Below are positions 48,010 through 59,495 of a DNA stretch of 64,000 nt, one piece after another; positions within the stretch are counted from its first letter, which is position 1, and each line of letters opens with the position of its first letter. The stretch lies in the NCBI RefSeq assembly GCF_958979055.1, contig NC_084891.1, positions 23,252,001-23,316,000 on the forward strand. The letters are read 5' to 3'. Source of the DNA: Alnus glutinosa (taxonomy: Eukaryota; Streptophyta; Magnoliopsida; Fagales; Betulaceae). The notes under the pieces were generated by a model, which ran no database searches, had not been told where the DNA came from, and saw only the letters and a list, made by a program, of their open reading frames with translations. The position numbers were made by a program, and so were the translations under genes.

Positions 48010-48655
48010 AGCTTGAGAGCATTCCTAGTAGCCTCACCAAAATAGCTAAAAATTTATTTTGGTGAGCTAATTTGATAAAAACACTAAAAAATCACTCACA
48101 GCAGCCTCACCACTTTAACTAAAAAGTTTTGGTAAGTGAAAATACTCACCAATTTTGATGAGTAATATTTACTCACCAACTCCCTCACCAATTTTGCTTC
48201 TCCTTTCTCTCTCATGATCAGCATACTTTTTTCCTTTTTTCTCTCATCTCTATCACACAATGATGTCCTTATTTTATAGACATGAAGGTTTCTTTGTCCC
48301 TGACATAAACTTTGTGGTTCTTTCATTTATCTTTTCTTTTTTTTCTTTCTTGAATTTGGTTGAGAAGTAAATGAAAACTTCTGTGAATTTCTTCGTATTG
48401 ATCTAATTTCAAGATGAAGGTGTATGAAATTCAAAAAAAAAAAAAAAGAGGATGAAGGTGTATGGTAGCTTGTTGTATAAAAAGATTAAATAGAAAAAGA
48501 ATATAGAAATCTGAAAAAATATTATTTAAATTAAATAGTGATAGTGAATAGTTAAAATGGTGAGGCTGCTAAGAGAATTTTAAAAAAGTGGCTCACCAGA
48601 ATAGAGAAAAGTGATTTTTAACTACTTTGGTGAGTAAAAGTTTTAGTATCCAAAT
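48010..48655. mobile_element. miniature element with CTCACC repeats, copy A
   Basis: Left GAGAGCATTCCTAGTAGCCT continuing CACCAAAATAGCTAAAAA. Right GGTGAGGCTGCTAAGAGAAT, then GTGGCTCACCAGAATAGAGA ending with GGTGAGTAAAAG. GGTGAG and CTCACC words are scattered along both arms. A diverged relative lies at 54545-55068. It sits exactly between two opposed primer-site modules. Confidence 0.65.
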
Positions 48656-48667
48656 ATTTTCCAATAT

Positions 48668-48785
48668 CATAACGGTTAGAATATAAATAAAATAATTAAA
48701 TTCATCAATCTTATCAGCTTCACCTTTTAGGATAAGTGGTGATAACAAGCTATCAGAGCAGAGGTCCTAAGTTCGAACCCAAACA
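48668..48785 (+). repeat. LTR-end plus primer-site module, copy 3
   Basis: GGTTAGAATATAAATAAAAT ... CTTTTAGGATAAGTGGTGAT ... CTATCAGAGCAGAGGTCCTA then AGTTCGAACCC. The GTTCGAACC word also matches a tRNA T-arm/box B, so a tRNA-derived origin is possible as well as a Copia LTR end. Confidence 0.6.
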
Positions 48786-48836
48786 TATGGATTTAAGAAT
48801 AAAATATGTCAAATGATATATTTGTCATTTCAGATA

Positions 48837-49438
48837 GGAAAAAATGTAGAATTGGCCCCTGTGTTTGACCTAATTTACAAATCACTCCTACATTACTCTC
48901 TGAAGTCAATTTTCGTCCACTACTTGAAAGAAACCGTTAGGTTGCCGCGTCAGGCCAAAAAAAAAAATGACACGTCACTTCTTATAAAAAAAATATTAAA
49001 AACTAAAAAATTATAAACTTAAAATATATATATATACACACTTTAAAAATAAAAAGGAGGGGTGGGGGTTAGGGGCAGCAACCCACTGGGGTGGCTCGCC
49101 GCCACCCCCATGGGCCAAGGGTGGCTATGCACCATGCCCAGCCCCATCTGGGGTGGCTGCTCCCAAACCCCCTAAACTCTTTTTTTTTTTTATATATATA
49201 TATATATTTCAAGTTTTAATTTTTAATATATTAATTTTTTATTTATTAAAAGTGACATGTCATATTTTTATTGGGCATGACGTGACAACCTAACAATTTC
49301 TGTTAAGTTAGTAGACAAAAAAATTGACTTAAGAGAATAATTTGTTAATTTCGCCTACCACGTTCCTTTAATTTTACACCACATGCAATAAATTGTAAAT
49401 AATTAGGCCAATAACGTAGACCAGTTTTACATTTTTCC
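48837..49438. mobile_element. Mutator-like element, eroded arms, GC-rich centre
   Basis: Left GGAAAAAATGTAGAATTGGC. Right complement GGAAAAATGTAAAACTGGTC. Further matching arm blocks are AAGTCAATTTT..GTC and GTTAGGTTG.CGCGTCA / GTTAGGTTGTCACGTCA, then TGACAYGTCA. The centre at 49058-49165 is GC-rich with GGGGTGGCT and GCCACCCC words. I found no clean 9-bp duplication, so this is a weaker case than 24901-26517 and 44387-45039. Confidence 0.7.
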
Positions 49439-49621
49439 TTTACGGATAAGGGGGCATCTCCTATTATTTTAACAAGATGGATAAATAAAAAGTGAGTGAT
49501 CATTTAATTAACTAAGATAGTGAAAGACAAGAATTCCTATTAAATAGCGAGCCTAGTCTTTGCTGCAGCAGAGGGAAGCTTAAAAAAGAAAGCAAATTTA
49601 GATACAGAGGGACAAGAGAGG

Positions 49622-50749
49622 ATGGGAAGGTCTCCTTGTTGCGATGAAAATGGCCTCAAGAAAGGACCCTGGACTGCTGAAGAAGATGAAAAGCTTGTCC
49701 AATACGTCCAAAAACATGGCCATGGAAGTTGGAGAGCCCTCCCCAAGCTTGCAGGTATTAACCTACAAACCCACATCTCTCTCTCTCTCTCTCGCAAGGG
49801 CTTTTTTCATTTCCTTTTCTCTTGGCAGGTCTTAACAGATGTGGCAAGAGCTGTCGGTTAAGATGGACAAATTACTTGAGGCCGGACATCAAGAGAGGGA
49901 AATTTTCTCAAGACGAGGAGCAGACAATTTTACACCTCCATTCTATCCTTGGAAACAAGTAATTGTTTCAGTCTTTAGTACTTGTCAGAAACTAACAACT
50001 CTAAACGCTGCCTATTTTGATCATAACTCACAACTCACTTTTATCTGCATTTGTTTACAAGATGGTCAGCTATTGCGTCGCACCTACCGGGCCGGACCGA
50101 CAATGAAATCAAGAATTTCTGGAACACGCATTTGAAGAAGAAGCTGATTCAGATGGGTTTTGATCCAATGACCCACCAACCAAGAACCGACCTCTTTTGC
50201 AGCTTGCCCCATCTTTTAGCCCTTGCTAATTGTAACCTTGGAGACCTGATGGAGCGTCACCCATTTGATGAACATGCTGTGAGATTACAGGCAGAAGCTG
50301 CCCAGTTGGTCAAGCTTCAATACTTGCAGTATCTTCTCCAATCCGCTGCTTCGACAACGTCCAACAACATCACAGACAGGGAGACTATCAATTTGTTGAA
50401 TTCAATTCCTACTATCAAACAAAACCCAGTTTTAAATTCATTACAAGCGGAGAATCCAGCACCATTTTCTCTTGGAAATGTTATCACCCAACCACTCCAC
50501 CACCCAAGCTTGTTATCTCACCCGTCAGACCCACAAGTCCCTTTCAGTTTTCAAACATCTTTCAACAGTCAAGGAGAAAACCCACCTGATGACTCTTCAA
50601 GGGTATTCCCATTCCCCATGATCGAGGAGACATCGATAAGCAACCTCGGAGATGTTAGTAGCAGTACGTCTAGCTATGGAGGAGGAGCTTCTTCATGCTG
50701 GCCTGAACTATTTTTTGACGATCATATTATGCATGAGATTCTTAGTTAA
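49622..50749 (+). CDS. R2R3-MYB transcription factor, MYB53/92/93 type
   Basis: Three exons: 49622-49754 (133 nt), 49829-49958 (130 nt) and 50062-50749 (688 nt), giving 316 residues. The first two lengths are the classic R2R3-MYB exon sizes, and both introns are GT-AG. R2 (about residues 11-63) begins [20 protein letters not shown] and uses [10 protein letters not shown]3 (about 64-115) uses [20 protein letters not shown] and [20 protein letters not shown]. The linker after R3 reads [20 protein letters not shown], typical of subgroup 24 (Arabidopsis MYB53, MYB92, MYB93), where members act in suberin deposition and lateral-root control. The C-terminus is acidic and serine-rich, ending [14 protein letters not shown]. 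All regularly spaced tryptophans of R2 (three) and the later ones of R3 (two, with the usual phenylalanine first) are present, so DNA binding should be intact. Confidence 0.95.
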
Positions 50750-51150
50750 TTATTTCAGTTTTTGGGAGATTTGGAGTTGCATCACCGTACTGTATGTTTG
50801 CTGTTACGTACTGTTTACTCTCGCTATAAACACTTATTGCATGTATATAGGCACATCGAGCGACCTCATGCGTACACGACTATGTCTATGCATTTATATG
50901 ACACACAATACCTGTTATCTATATAGTTTGTGAATAAACAAAACATGTTGGATGATTTTTATGATCGAGCAGGAAATTAACTATATATTTACTGGCATTC
51001 GCAGACAATTATTAGTTTTATTCCTTTATCGTTTTTCCGGTGTATACGTATTTCCGTCTTCATTCAGCCCCATGCTCTTAGCTTCCTTGTCAGGAGCATG
51101 GCTGGCTTTTACATGAAACTGATTTAAAATGATCAAAATGATTTATTTCG
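50750..51150. other. 3' flank of the MYB gene
   Basis: Presumed 3' UTR, with AATAAA at about 50933-50938, then AT-rich spacer. Confidence 0.5.
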
Positions 51151-51152
51151 TT

Positions 51153-51240
51153 AAACTTCCATCGGTGAACTTTGAGAGAGAGAGAGAGTCGACGTTAAAC
51201 TTCCATCGGTGAACTTTGAGAGAGAGAGAGAGAGAGAGAG
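51153..51240. repeat. tandem duplication with GA tail
   Basis: CGTTAAACTTCCATCGGTGA then ACTTTGAGAGAG occurs twice (from about 51153 and from 51193). Each copy ends in a GA run, of different length. Confidence 0.9.
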
Positions 51241-51299
51241 CTAGGGGTGGGGGGGAGCTAGTAAGAAGAAACAAAGATTATGTAGTTAGACTTCATCTC

Positions 51300-51630
51300 G
51301 TGACGAAAAATGCTATTTAATAAATTGTAATATATGACAATGAAAATCAATCAATTTTTTTTTTACAAGTCATTGTAAATCTAAAAGTTAATTTTTACTG
51401 CCCGCACCATATCATTCCGGTTGTATGACAACTACTATTTTCTAATTGAGTAATGATATATAGTAGACTCATCTATAACAGTCATACAACTGGATAATGT
51501 AACAGTAAAAATCAACTCTTAAATTGGCACTTGTAAAAAGAAAAGAAAAAATGACTAATTTTTGCTGTGATGTCATCTCAGATATATGACAATTATACAC
51601 GAGTCTAATAAATAGAATTACTATTCCTAA
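51300..51630. repeat. two related inverted-arm units
   Basis: Words such as TGTATGACAA, CAGTCATACAACTGGATAAT and TGACATCACAGCAAAAATTA recur in both orientations, as do ACAAGTCATTGTA and AAATCAATC. This looks like a pair of eroded miniature elements, similar in style to 38435-38570. Confidence 0.45.
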
Positions 51631-52485
51631 TTAAGATTATAAAAAAATTGAAATTAATTGCAACAAGCTAGGTTCTAATTATTTCCTTAGTGAGTAGTTA
51701 AACTTCATTCTTTTCTTCCAAGAAATTGACTACCACAGGTAGCACCTTCAAATTAACGTACTCATCCATCCATTATGAAGTACTCTTCATGATGAAGCTA
51801 ACTGAAATCACACGTGCTGATACCCCAATGGACTCAACCAATTACTTGCATCTTTTATGAGTAAACTGCATCTAGAGTAATTGTAGAAATTGATTGATTT
51901 AGGTCAAGTGGTCGTGGTTGTCAAAGCAACATAGAAAAAAACGATATGGTTAGGTTTTCTCCTCCATCGATCCTTATTTAAAACAGAAATGAAAATTTTC
52001 ACCACCTAATCCAACCCTATTTGTTGAATGCTACTCAAAGTTTCTTATGTCATGGCAATCATGTCAAATAAGATTTTCATGGATAATTTATTACATGTTA
52101 TATACATATATAGATAGTCAGCAATCAGCATGATATATATAGATGAATTGGGACTCCATCATCGGGTGATCGTAGAATATAGAGTAGGTGGTAACGACAT
52201 GGAAAACATGGGTAGTGGCAACGTCAAGACAGGGATGTTTTGTTTTCTAGTAATCTTATACTAATCAAATTTTCGATCGTATTCTATAATTAATTATGAC
52301 ACTGATAGTTGTGCAACAATGATTCGAAGTAATGTATATATCCTCATTAATGGTATATATAGCCGTAGAGAGATAAGTATTTAACAATATTTCATGTATG
52401 GTGAGATCATGTATATATATACTTGGCAAATACTATAGTAGAAATCTATGCAGGTTGTGGGTTTTCACCGCTAACAGCAATTATT
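51631..52485. other. AT-rich spacer
   Basis: No gene or bounded repeat was seen. Confidence 0.5.
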
Positions 52486-52665
52486 GAGAAATGCTACATG
52501 TACTTAAATTTTTACAAAGAGAGCCTTACTAAAATGATGTGGAGATTATTCATTGGTACTCGTAACATTTCATTTTATTAATTGTTTTGATCATCTCTAA
52601 TGAATAAGCTCCACATCAGTTAGTAAGGCTTTCTTTGTAAAAGTTTAAGTACATGTAGCATTCTT
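52486..52665. mobile_element. miniature inverted-repeat element, copy 2
   Basis: GAGAAATGCTACATGTACTT on the left. The right complement is GAATGCTACATGTACTTAAA. The interior matches 30714-30893 in reverse orientation (AATTGTTTTGATCATCTCTA here, GGAGATGACCAAAACAATTA there). Confidence 0.82.
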
Positions 52666-52924
52666 CTTTAAAAAAAAGCCTCATTTTCAAGCTTCCACAA
52701 AATGCAATTTGGGCTTTTTAGAACAAAAAAGTCAAAAATTGTTTTTTGAGTTTTTACTAAATGACTTATTTTTGCTTGGTACAACTTTTTATATACTAAA
52801 ATTACTTTTTAAGCTCCTTAACGCAATTCCATATAAACTCTAAGTTTATCGTATGCAATAAGCTTTGAGAATACGAAAAAGGACTTATAATTGTTCATGT
52901 GGTTGTTTATATTGCTTGTTGATA

Positions 52925-52927
<3 letters not shown>

Positions 52928-52964
<37 letters not shown>
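52928..52964. repeat. (TA)n microsatellite
   Basis: About 18 AT units, followed by GGGGGAGCGACTTG. Confidence 0.93.
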
Positions 52965-52966
<2 letters not shown>

Positions 52967-53053
52967 GGGAGCGACTTGTCGACCTTTATTATTATTATTA
53001 TTTATATTATTTATTCGTTTTCTTTATTACTCCAATTAGAAATTTAGCCCACT

Positions 53054-53301
53054 TAAGTTATGTTTGATACGCAAAATGATTATTTCATTAGAAAAAATAT
53101 ATATAATTTTTATTAAAAATGGAAGAATGTGAAATCAAATAGCTAGCTTTAAAATAGTCATTCTCTCGTTAACAAGTGTTACATTAATATCTTATACTAT
53201 AGCACCAAAGCTATTTTATTATACCTTCATCAATTCCTAATAAAGCTATTTTTTTTTTTTTAATGATGAAATAGCCGTTCTACGTATCAAACATAACTTT
53301 A
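53054..53301. mobile_element. Tourist-type (PIF/Harbinger) miniature element
   Basis: The element is 53057-53298, with TTA on both sides (53054-53056, 53299-53301). Ends are AGTTATGTTTGATACGCAAA and complement AGTTATGTTTGATACGTAGA. A 3-bp TTA target and about 16 perfect terminal bases fit a Tourist element. Confidence 0.85.
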
Positions 53302-54544
53302 ATTTAACTCAATTAACTAAGGACAAAGTTCTATGTAAACACCTTTTATGGTACCTTTTTTCCTATGCTAACTCCACTGGTTTGGCGGCCCATTTGCAAA
53401 TAGCACTTACATGGGCCTACCCAGGAAGCAATGGGCCTGCAAATAGCGTAGTTCTATGTATCAACCTATCTTATAAACATTAGATATTCTTCCGTCACTT
53501 GTTAGAAAAATAAATAAATAAAATAAAAATGTGAGATTAGGTTTCGATGTTTGGACGCGGAGGTTGGTTTAATCACAGATTGTTGGTTGGTGGTTGATCT
53601 GAAAAGAGAGTCGGGAGGGGGACCTGAGGCCCATGACCATCGGACGTAACAATACAAACAGAAGCTAGAAGACGGACCACACCCACATGACATGTGCTAA
53701 CCATTATTTTTCCACTCCAGAGGGTACGTAAATCTTTATCTAAATCATGTCTTTTTCTTTTGCGTTAAAAAAAGTTCGAAAATAGCTTGACCAGACGGCA
53801 ATCACGATCAAAGAATGGGAAATACAAAATGGGTTTGAGTGTCAACCCGTTTAGTTAATATGGTAAAAAATATGTTATAAATGTGTCATAAAAATATCAT
53901 AAACAAGTTAGCGGGTCATAAACGGATTGTTGGGTCATAAACGGGTTATAACTTAAGCCCAAACCCTATATGTTCTTGTCAAATTCGCGAGCCGTGCCAA
54001 AATTGCCAACCCTATAAATACTACGCTTTTCGAATTTTTTTCTAAAAATTAATTGAAATATAATACGTTTATAACTTCTATACAACTTTTATACAAGAGT
54101 AAATATTTTTACACAACAAAAGTGTGCACAACTTGTACACACTTTTGTTGTGCATATATATCACAACTCTTTATACAATTTCAGATCTTATAAGGTGATA
54201 TATTTCTCAAAACAATAAATCTTATAAGACGGTGACATATTACTTGAAAACCAACTTTTGAATAAATGTTTTAAAATATAATTTTTTTTAAAAAAATATT
54301 AATTAAATATACATTTTTCCTATCCTCTCGGGCTGAGCTAAACATTGTTGATCTCTCAAAATTTTTAGGAATTTATCTCCCGACTCTCCCTCCCCCTCTC
54401 CCTCCATCTCCCATCATTACAACTTTTTTTTTGTTTTGAGTAGATGGTGAAGTACAACTCTTGGCTGTAAGCCATTATGAAAAGTATAGTTCATCTGATA
54501 ATTTTTTTTTATTGAGAAACTTGTTCCTTGTTTTATACACAGTT
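53302..54544. other. spacer with an hAT-like fragment and a hairpin
   Basis: 53830-54013 carries GGGTCATAAACGG words and ends TTGCCAACCCTA, like the right ends at 26160 and 43022. At 54111-54152, ACACAACAAAAGTGTGCACAA pairs almost perfectly with TTGTACACACTTTTGTTGTG. No gene was seen. Confidence 0.55.
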
Positions 54545-55068
54545 ATTATAGCATGCCTACATCTTAGCAGCCAAAAATAAAATAGCTAAAAATTTGGTGT
54601 AAATATCCAAAAATTACTTCAAGTAGCTTCACCACTTTAACAAAAAAAATTTATATTTTGGTGAGTACTGTTTACTTACCAAAATTTAAAAACTATAAAA
54701 ATTGTCATTTTTTTTTTCTCACACAAATCAGTCTCAACACAACACCACTTTTTTTTCTTTATTTCTCCCATTTTCTTCTCACAACTCTCACGCATAGCAT
54801 CCTTGTGCTCATCACCACGACGCCGTAGACCTCACTGTCATCTTCCTGTTTGTCAAGACAAATATTTATGATCAGTAGGAAAAATAAATTTTTAAAAATA
54901 TGACCGTTAGAATAAGACAAATATTCAAAAAAGATTAAATAGAGAAAGAATGAAGAAATCTGAAAATGAATTATTTAAATGGAATAATGATAATGAATAG
55001 TTAAATTAGTGAGACTGCTGGTGATACTTTAAAAAATGACTCACCATAATAGTAAAAAGTGATTTTTA
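54545..55068. mobile_element. miniature element with CTCACC repeats, copy B
   Basis: Shares with 48010-48655 the words AATAGCTAAAAATTTG, AGTAGCTTCACCACTTTAAC, AAGATTAAATAGAGAAAGAA, GAATAGTTAAATTAGTGAGA, CTGCTGG and GACTCACCATAATAG, in the same order. Ends are less clear than in copy A. Confidence 0.6.
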
Positions 55069-55071
55069 ACT

Positions 55072-55109
<38 letters not shown>

Positions 55110-55167
55110 CTTATAATTTTTATTTTTATTTTTAATTTTGTGAATTGAAGGGGCCAAGGGGCCCATG

Positions 55168-55390
55168 ACCTTAGGCAGGGGCGGAGCCACACTATGGCTT
55201 GGGGGGGCTTTGGGCCCCCCCAAGCCAAAGGGCTCCCACCAAAAAAAAAAAAATCTAAAAAAAAAAAAAAGAAAAAATATAATTTTTACCCCTATTCTTT
55301 AAAAAATTTGTAGTTTTGGCCCCCTCAAATTATTTTTTTTTCAATTTGACCCCCCAAAGCCTAAAAGCTGGCTCCGCCCCTAACCTTAGG
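55168..55390. mobile_element. hAT-type miniature element, perfect 8-bp duplication
   Basis: The element is 55176-55382 with ACCTTAGG at 55168-55175 and 55383-55390. Left end CAGGGGCGGAGCCACAC. Right complement TAGGGGCGGAGCCAGC. The interior is A/T runs between GGGGGGGCTTTGGGCCC and its partner GGGGGGTCAAATTG on the other strand. No coding region. Confidence 0.9.
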
Positions 55391-56646
55391 CCTATATATA
55401 CCAACCCCATTCCTCCGTCCGTGCGTATTGCTCTCTCTTTGACATTGATCTTGAGACTGCTTCTTACCAGATTTATCCTTTGAAGACCATGGAAGAAAAT
55501 CTAAGAAGATAGTACGTAGAGGCTTCGTTAAGCCATCTGCCTATCGATCTCTGTTGATGTCAAATTTTCTGCTATGACGTGTCAACAGCAGTTTGGATCT
55601 CCGCAAAAAGATTGTTACATGAAATAGAACCTTCAGGCTCAATTCCTTGCCCTGAATCTATAAAACAAAGGGGCGTCGGAGTTGTCCCAGCGTCACCTTC
55701 TCCGACAGTTAAGTTAGCAAGGAATTAACTATAGTGTTCTCCAAAGGGAGAGAGAGAGAGAGAGCATATTACCTCAATAAATGCATTTCTTATATATCAC
55801 CTATATTTTCGTACCTTCATTTATGGTCGGCAAATATTTCAGATCTTATTTTTTAATTCATTCCCGTAAAAGTTACTTAGGAGGTAGGGATCCGTCGTCA
55901 CTTTTTATGTTCTGTCTTATATTTGGGAGCAAGTCGGAGTCGAAAATCAAATCCTCCACTCCCTATTGTACCTGTTTCTCAAATTTAACAGCAGCAGGCA
56001 ATTAATCACCAAGATCTTAATAAATGAAATGATCTTTGGCCATTAATGCTCTTTGTCCTTTTCTTCAATGACTGCCGTCTCGACCTCTGACTGGTCAATC
56101 AATTTCGGGATCTAATCTCATTACGCTCTACCTCTTTCATTTTGAATAGTGGCGGAGGGAATTTCCTCGATAGTCTTTGCTCGACAAAAACTTAACATGG
56201 AGTTGTTTTTTCTTTTTAATAAAATTGTAACATATATTTTTATTACTCAGAGAAATATAGCAGATTCCTCTAACAAAACAATATCACATATACAATCAAG
56301 AATTTTTTTTCATCCAAACCTGATTTATGATATGTTTAAGAGTAACCTTAGCTAAACTGTGCGCCACATTCTTAACAATTCTACTGAGGCAATTGATGCG
56401 TGCGTAACAGGATTTGGTTGTGAGATAAATAGTTCCTATATTGTGATAGAAAAGTACCGGTGAGGAGTATTGGCTGTGAGGACCAACGACCACGAGACAT
56501 GTTTGGCAAGTTAATTTTTTTATTTATTTTTAACAAGAATACCTCTTTATAAATATGAGACCCAAAGGTCAAAAATTAAGGAGATATGTATAAACTCCTT
56601 AAAAACAACGTTAAAGACTTAAGGTGGAGTTTCTTCCAATCGTATA
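55391..56646. other. spacer
   Basis: Short GA repeat at about 55748-55764 and ORFs below 75 codons without recognised motifs. No gene was seen. Confidence 0.5.
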
Positions 56647-58915
56647 TGTTAGAGGATAAAATATTCTCTGCAAATAACTCTCAAGACAGGCATGAAAAAC
56701 AGCCTACAGCAGCCCCTCAATCCAAGATTCACTCCACTCTACACGCAGCCTAGACCGTCTCAAGCTGAGCAGCTCTAACCCATGTTCCAAGCTGACACAA
56801 GACAACAGCTCCATGCTTGACAGCAGCACAACTCCCTTGATTCACGCACTCCATGTTTCCAGCATATTTCATTCCATGTTTTATGGGATATGCTTCCCTT
56901 TACAACCCTATATATTATTCACTCTTGTAACTGAAGTATGTACTGAGAATTAGTAAAGATGTAGTTCTTGAGTTTACCTGTGTTCTGTTCTTCTCTATTT
57001 TCTGTCTTCCCTTTTGTTTTTCTAACATGGTATCAGAGCTTGAATAGGCCAACGCCAATCTTTCGATCCTTCACGTTGCAACCTTTGTCAAACATTAAAC
57101 CATCTTCCAGTTTCAAATTTTCTATCCTCATGTTGCACGTTTTTCCTCAGCCGAAGCTCTACAGAAAACTAAACCACCCCTTCTGTACTGCACCAATCCT
57201 CCCTACTGCACCATTTGGCTAATCTGCAGAAGACCCAACACCAGCAGACACAGAGTCAATACCCAGAGACCACGGCCCAAACCTCTCACCTCTGTTTCCC
57301 CTTCTCTTTGCTCTCTCTCAGAACTTTTATCAAACACCTCACCTTCACATGACATCTACAGAACCAGTTCTCCCAAAATCTCTCTTCTCTTCAACGAGAT
57401 GCTCTGCTCCTAAAACCACAACATTACTCAGACTCCACCATTACTGCCCATACCCAGCAAGTTCTCCATTCACCTTCCTCCATCACTCAGAAACTCTTTT
57501 CTGAGTCATTTTATCAAGCACCTCACCTTCACTTCTGTTTCTCCACCCAAATCACACCCTAAAAGAATCTAGAAGCTCACTACAGTCACTCTTCCACCCG
57601 CAGAGCCAAAAATAAACCTATCTCTTTTGGTGTGCAAGTCTTACCAATCTTAGACTGTCTCAGTTGCCCTTGTTTTCTTCATTATCAGTAGCTACAGTTC
57701 CCTTTTTTGGTCTCACCTCTGCCACGTCTCCCAGTTGTTCCAGCACCTACATGTCTCCTAGAAATACATCTCCACAACTTGTATAACAAAACGCGACAGT
57801 GCTGTGAGAAGATATGACAACTGCTGCATATCCCAACTCCCAAGTGAGCGGAAGGCTCGAGAAGCCTTCTGACTTCCACTTACTCTTTCACCTATCTTTT
57901 GTTTTCTATTGTTTGTTTCCTTTGTGTGAAAGCTTACGTTGCACCTGCTTTTATTTGTAAGCTTTAATTCTTATGTTCAGTTGAAAAAAAATAAAATAAA
58001 ATAAAAAAATCATCTCATGAGGTATCATTTTGGCCATAGTTGGCCCTCTTCTCTTTGGCCCATTGTTGGCCCAATTTCTATCTTGTGACAAATGTCTAAA
58101 ACCCAAGCTCATTTTAGCCCCTTGTAGGCTCTTTCTCTTGGCCCATTATTGGCCCCAATTTCCAGCTTGAGGTATTGTTTAAAAACCTAAGCTCATTTCA
58201 GCCGTTGTTGGCTCTTTTTTCTTGGCCCATTGATGGCCCAAATTGCTTGTGGAATATGTTCAAAGTCCCAAGCCTTTTTTTTAAATAGCCATTTGGCTTT
58301 CTCTTGGCCCATTGTTGGCCCAATTTCTTGCTTGAGGCAATGTTTAAGACCCAAGCTCATCTAAAGCCCTTTGTAGGCTTTTTTTCATGGCCCATAGCTA
58401 GCCTTAATTTTGGCTTTTGAGGTACAATTTGCAGACCCGAGTCAAAAAAATAAAAATAAAATATAATTGATGATTATAATCCGAAGAAAACAAACTCATG
58501 GAAGTTCCTCCCATCAGTTTGCGGGGGAGTGTTAGAGGATAAGATATCCTCTGCAAAAGACTCTCAAGACAGGCATGCAAATAAGCCTACAGCAGCCCCT
58601 CAATCCAAGATTCACTCCACTCTACACGCAGCCTAGACCGTCTCAAGCTGAGCAGCTCTAACCCATGTTCCAAGCTGACACAAGACAACAGCTCCATGCT
58701 TGACAGCAACCCAACTCCCTTGATTCACGCACTCCATGTTTCCAGCATATTTCATTCCATGTTTTATGGGATATGCTTCCCTTTACAGCCCTATATATTA
58801 TTCACTCTTGTAACTGAAGTGTGTACTGAGAATTAGTAAAGATGTCGTTATTGAGTTTACCTGTGTTCCGTTCTTCTCTATTTTCTATCTTCCCTTTTGT
58901 TTTTCTGACAATATA
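56642..58915 (+). mobile_element. complete non-autonomous LTR retrotransposon
   Basis: The element is 56647-58910, flanked by GTATA (56642-56646) and ATATA (58911-58915), a 5-bp duplication with one change. 5' LTR 56647-57027 and 3' LTR 58530-58910 are each 381 bp, start TGTTAGAGGATAA and end TAACA/TGACA. By eye they differ at about 16 sites. TGGTATCAGAGC follows the 5' LTR directly at 57028 (tRNA-Met primer site), and a purine tract GCGGGGGAG precedes the 3' LTR at 58521. The 1.5-kb interior has no gag or pol, so it must rely on enzymes from another element, probably Copia. Confidence 0.95.
58032..58445. repeat. five ~83-bp tandem repeats inside the LTR element
   Basis: GGCCCATTGTTGGCCC or a near match starts at 58057, 58140, 58224, 58306 and 58389, a spacing of 82-84. 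Between them are diverged copies of AATTTCTTGCTTGAGG, then AAGACCCAAGCTCAT, then AGCCCTTTGTAGGCTCTTTT. It ends just before the purine tract. Confidence 0.9.
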
Positions 58916-59223
58916 GAGTCCCGAACATGAAACACGACTGCCTTAACTAGAATATAAACAATAAAATTGGCCTTGCTTTTTACATGAATAACACTACATG
59001 TTCGGGGAGTTAATTAAGCATGAATTTGTGGCAAAGTTGAGATAAATGCGAGGTTGTAGGAGTCAACCTTCCCAACGTACAGTACAGCAAGATGATATTT
59101 TATAATTACTTGAGGAATAGATCTAGTGGTCGAGGCTTGATAAAGGAGTAGCAAAGATTCTTAAGAAGGGTAGAAAGATATGATCCCGCTAGCAGGCAAA
59201 CATCGAGAAATGTCCATGGAGAT
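58916..59223. other. short spacer
   Basis: No feature was seen. Confidence 0.5.
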
Positions 59224-59495
59224 TTAGGGTTTGTTTGAGTTTGTGATTTTAAAAAACGATTTAAAAATGACGATTTTAAAACGTGTGATTTGAAAAAGTC
59301 ATTTTTAAAAATGCAGTTAAGCGTTTGGAAAAATCGCAGTTTGGCCTTTAAAATCGTAGGTTAACTAGCCTTTAAAATTTTGCGTTTTCAAATTGCAATT
59401 TTTTAAAAATACAATTCTCAAACGATTCATTTTATGTGATTTGGTTTAACACCGTATTTTTTGTTTACAAAATCAAAATTTCAAACGCACCCTTA
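59224..59495. mobile_element. Tourist-type (PIF/Harbinger) miniature element
   Basis: The element is 59227-59492 with TTA on both sides. Ends are GGGTTTGTTTGAGTTTGTGA and complement GGGTGCGTTTGAAATTTTGA. The body is built from ATTTTAAAA and CGATTTTAAA words in both orientations. A diverged relative may lie at 37995-38310. Confidence 0.82.

Noticed and set aside
48837..49438. 9-bp target duplication for this Mutator-like element
   Set aside because: The flanks TTTCAGATA and TTTACGGAT do not match well enough.
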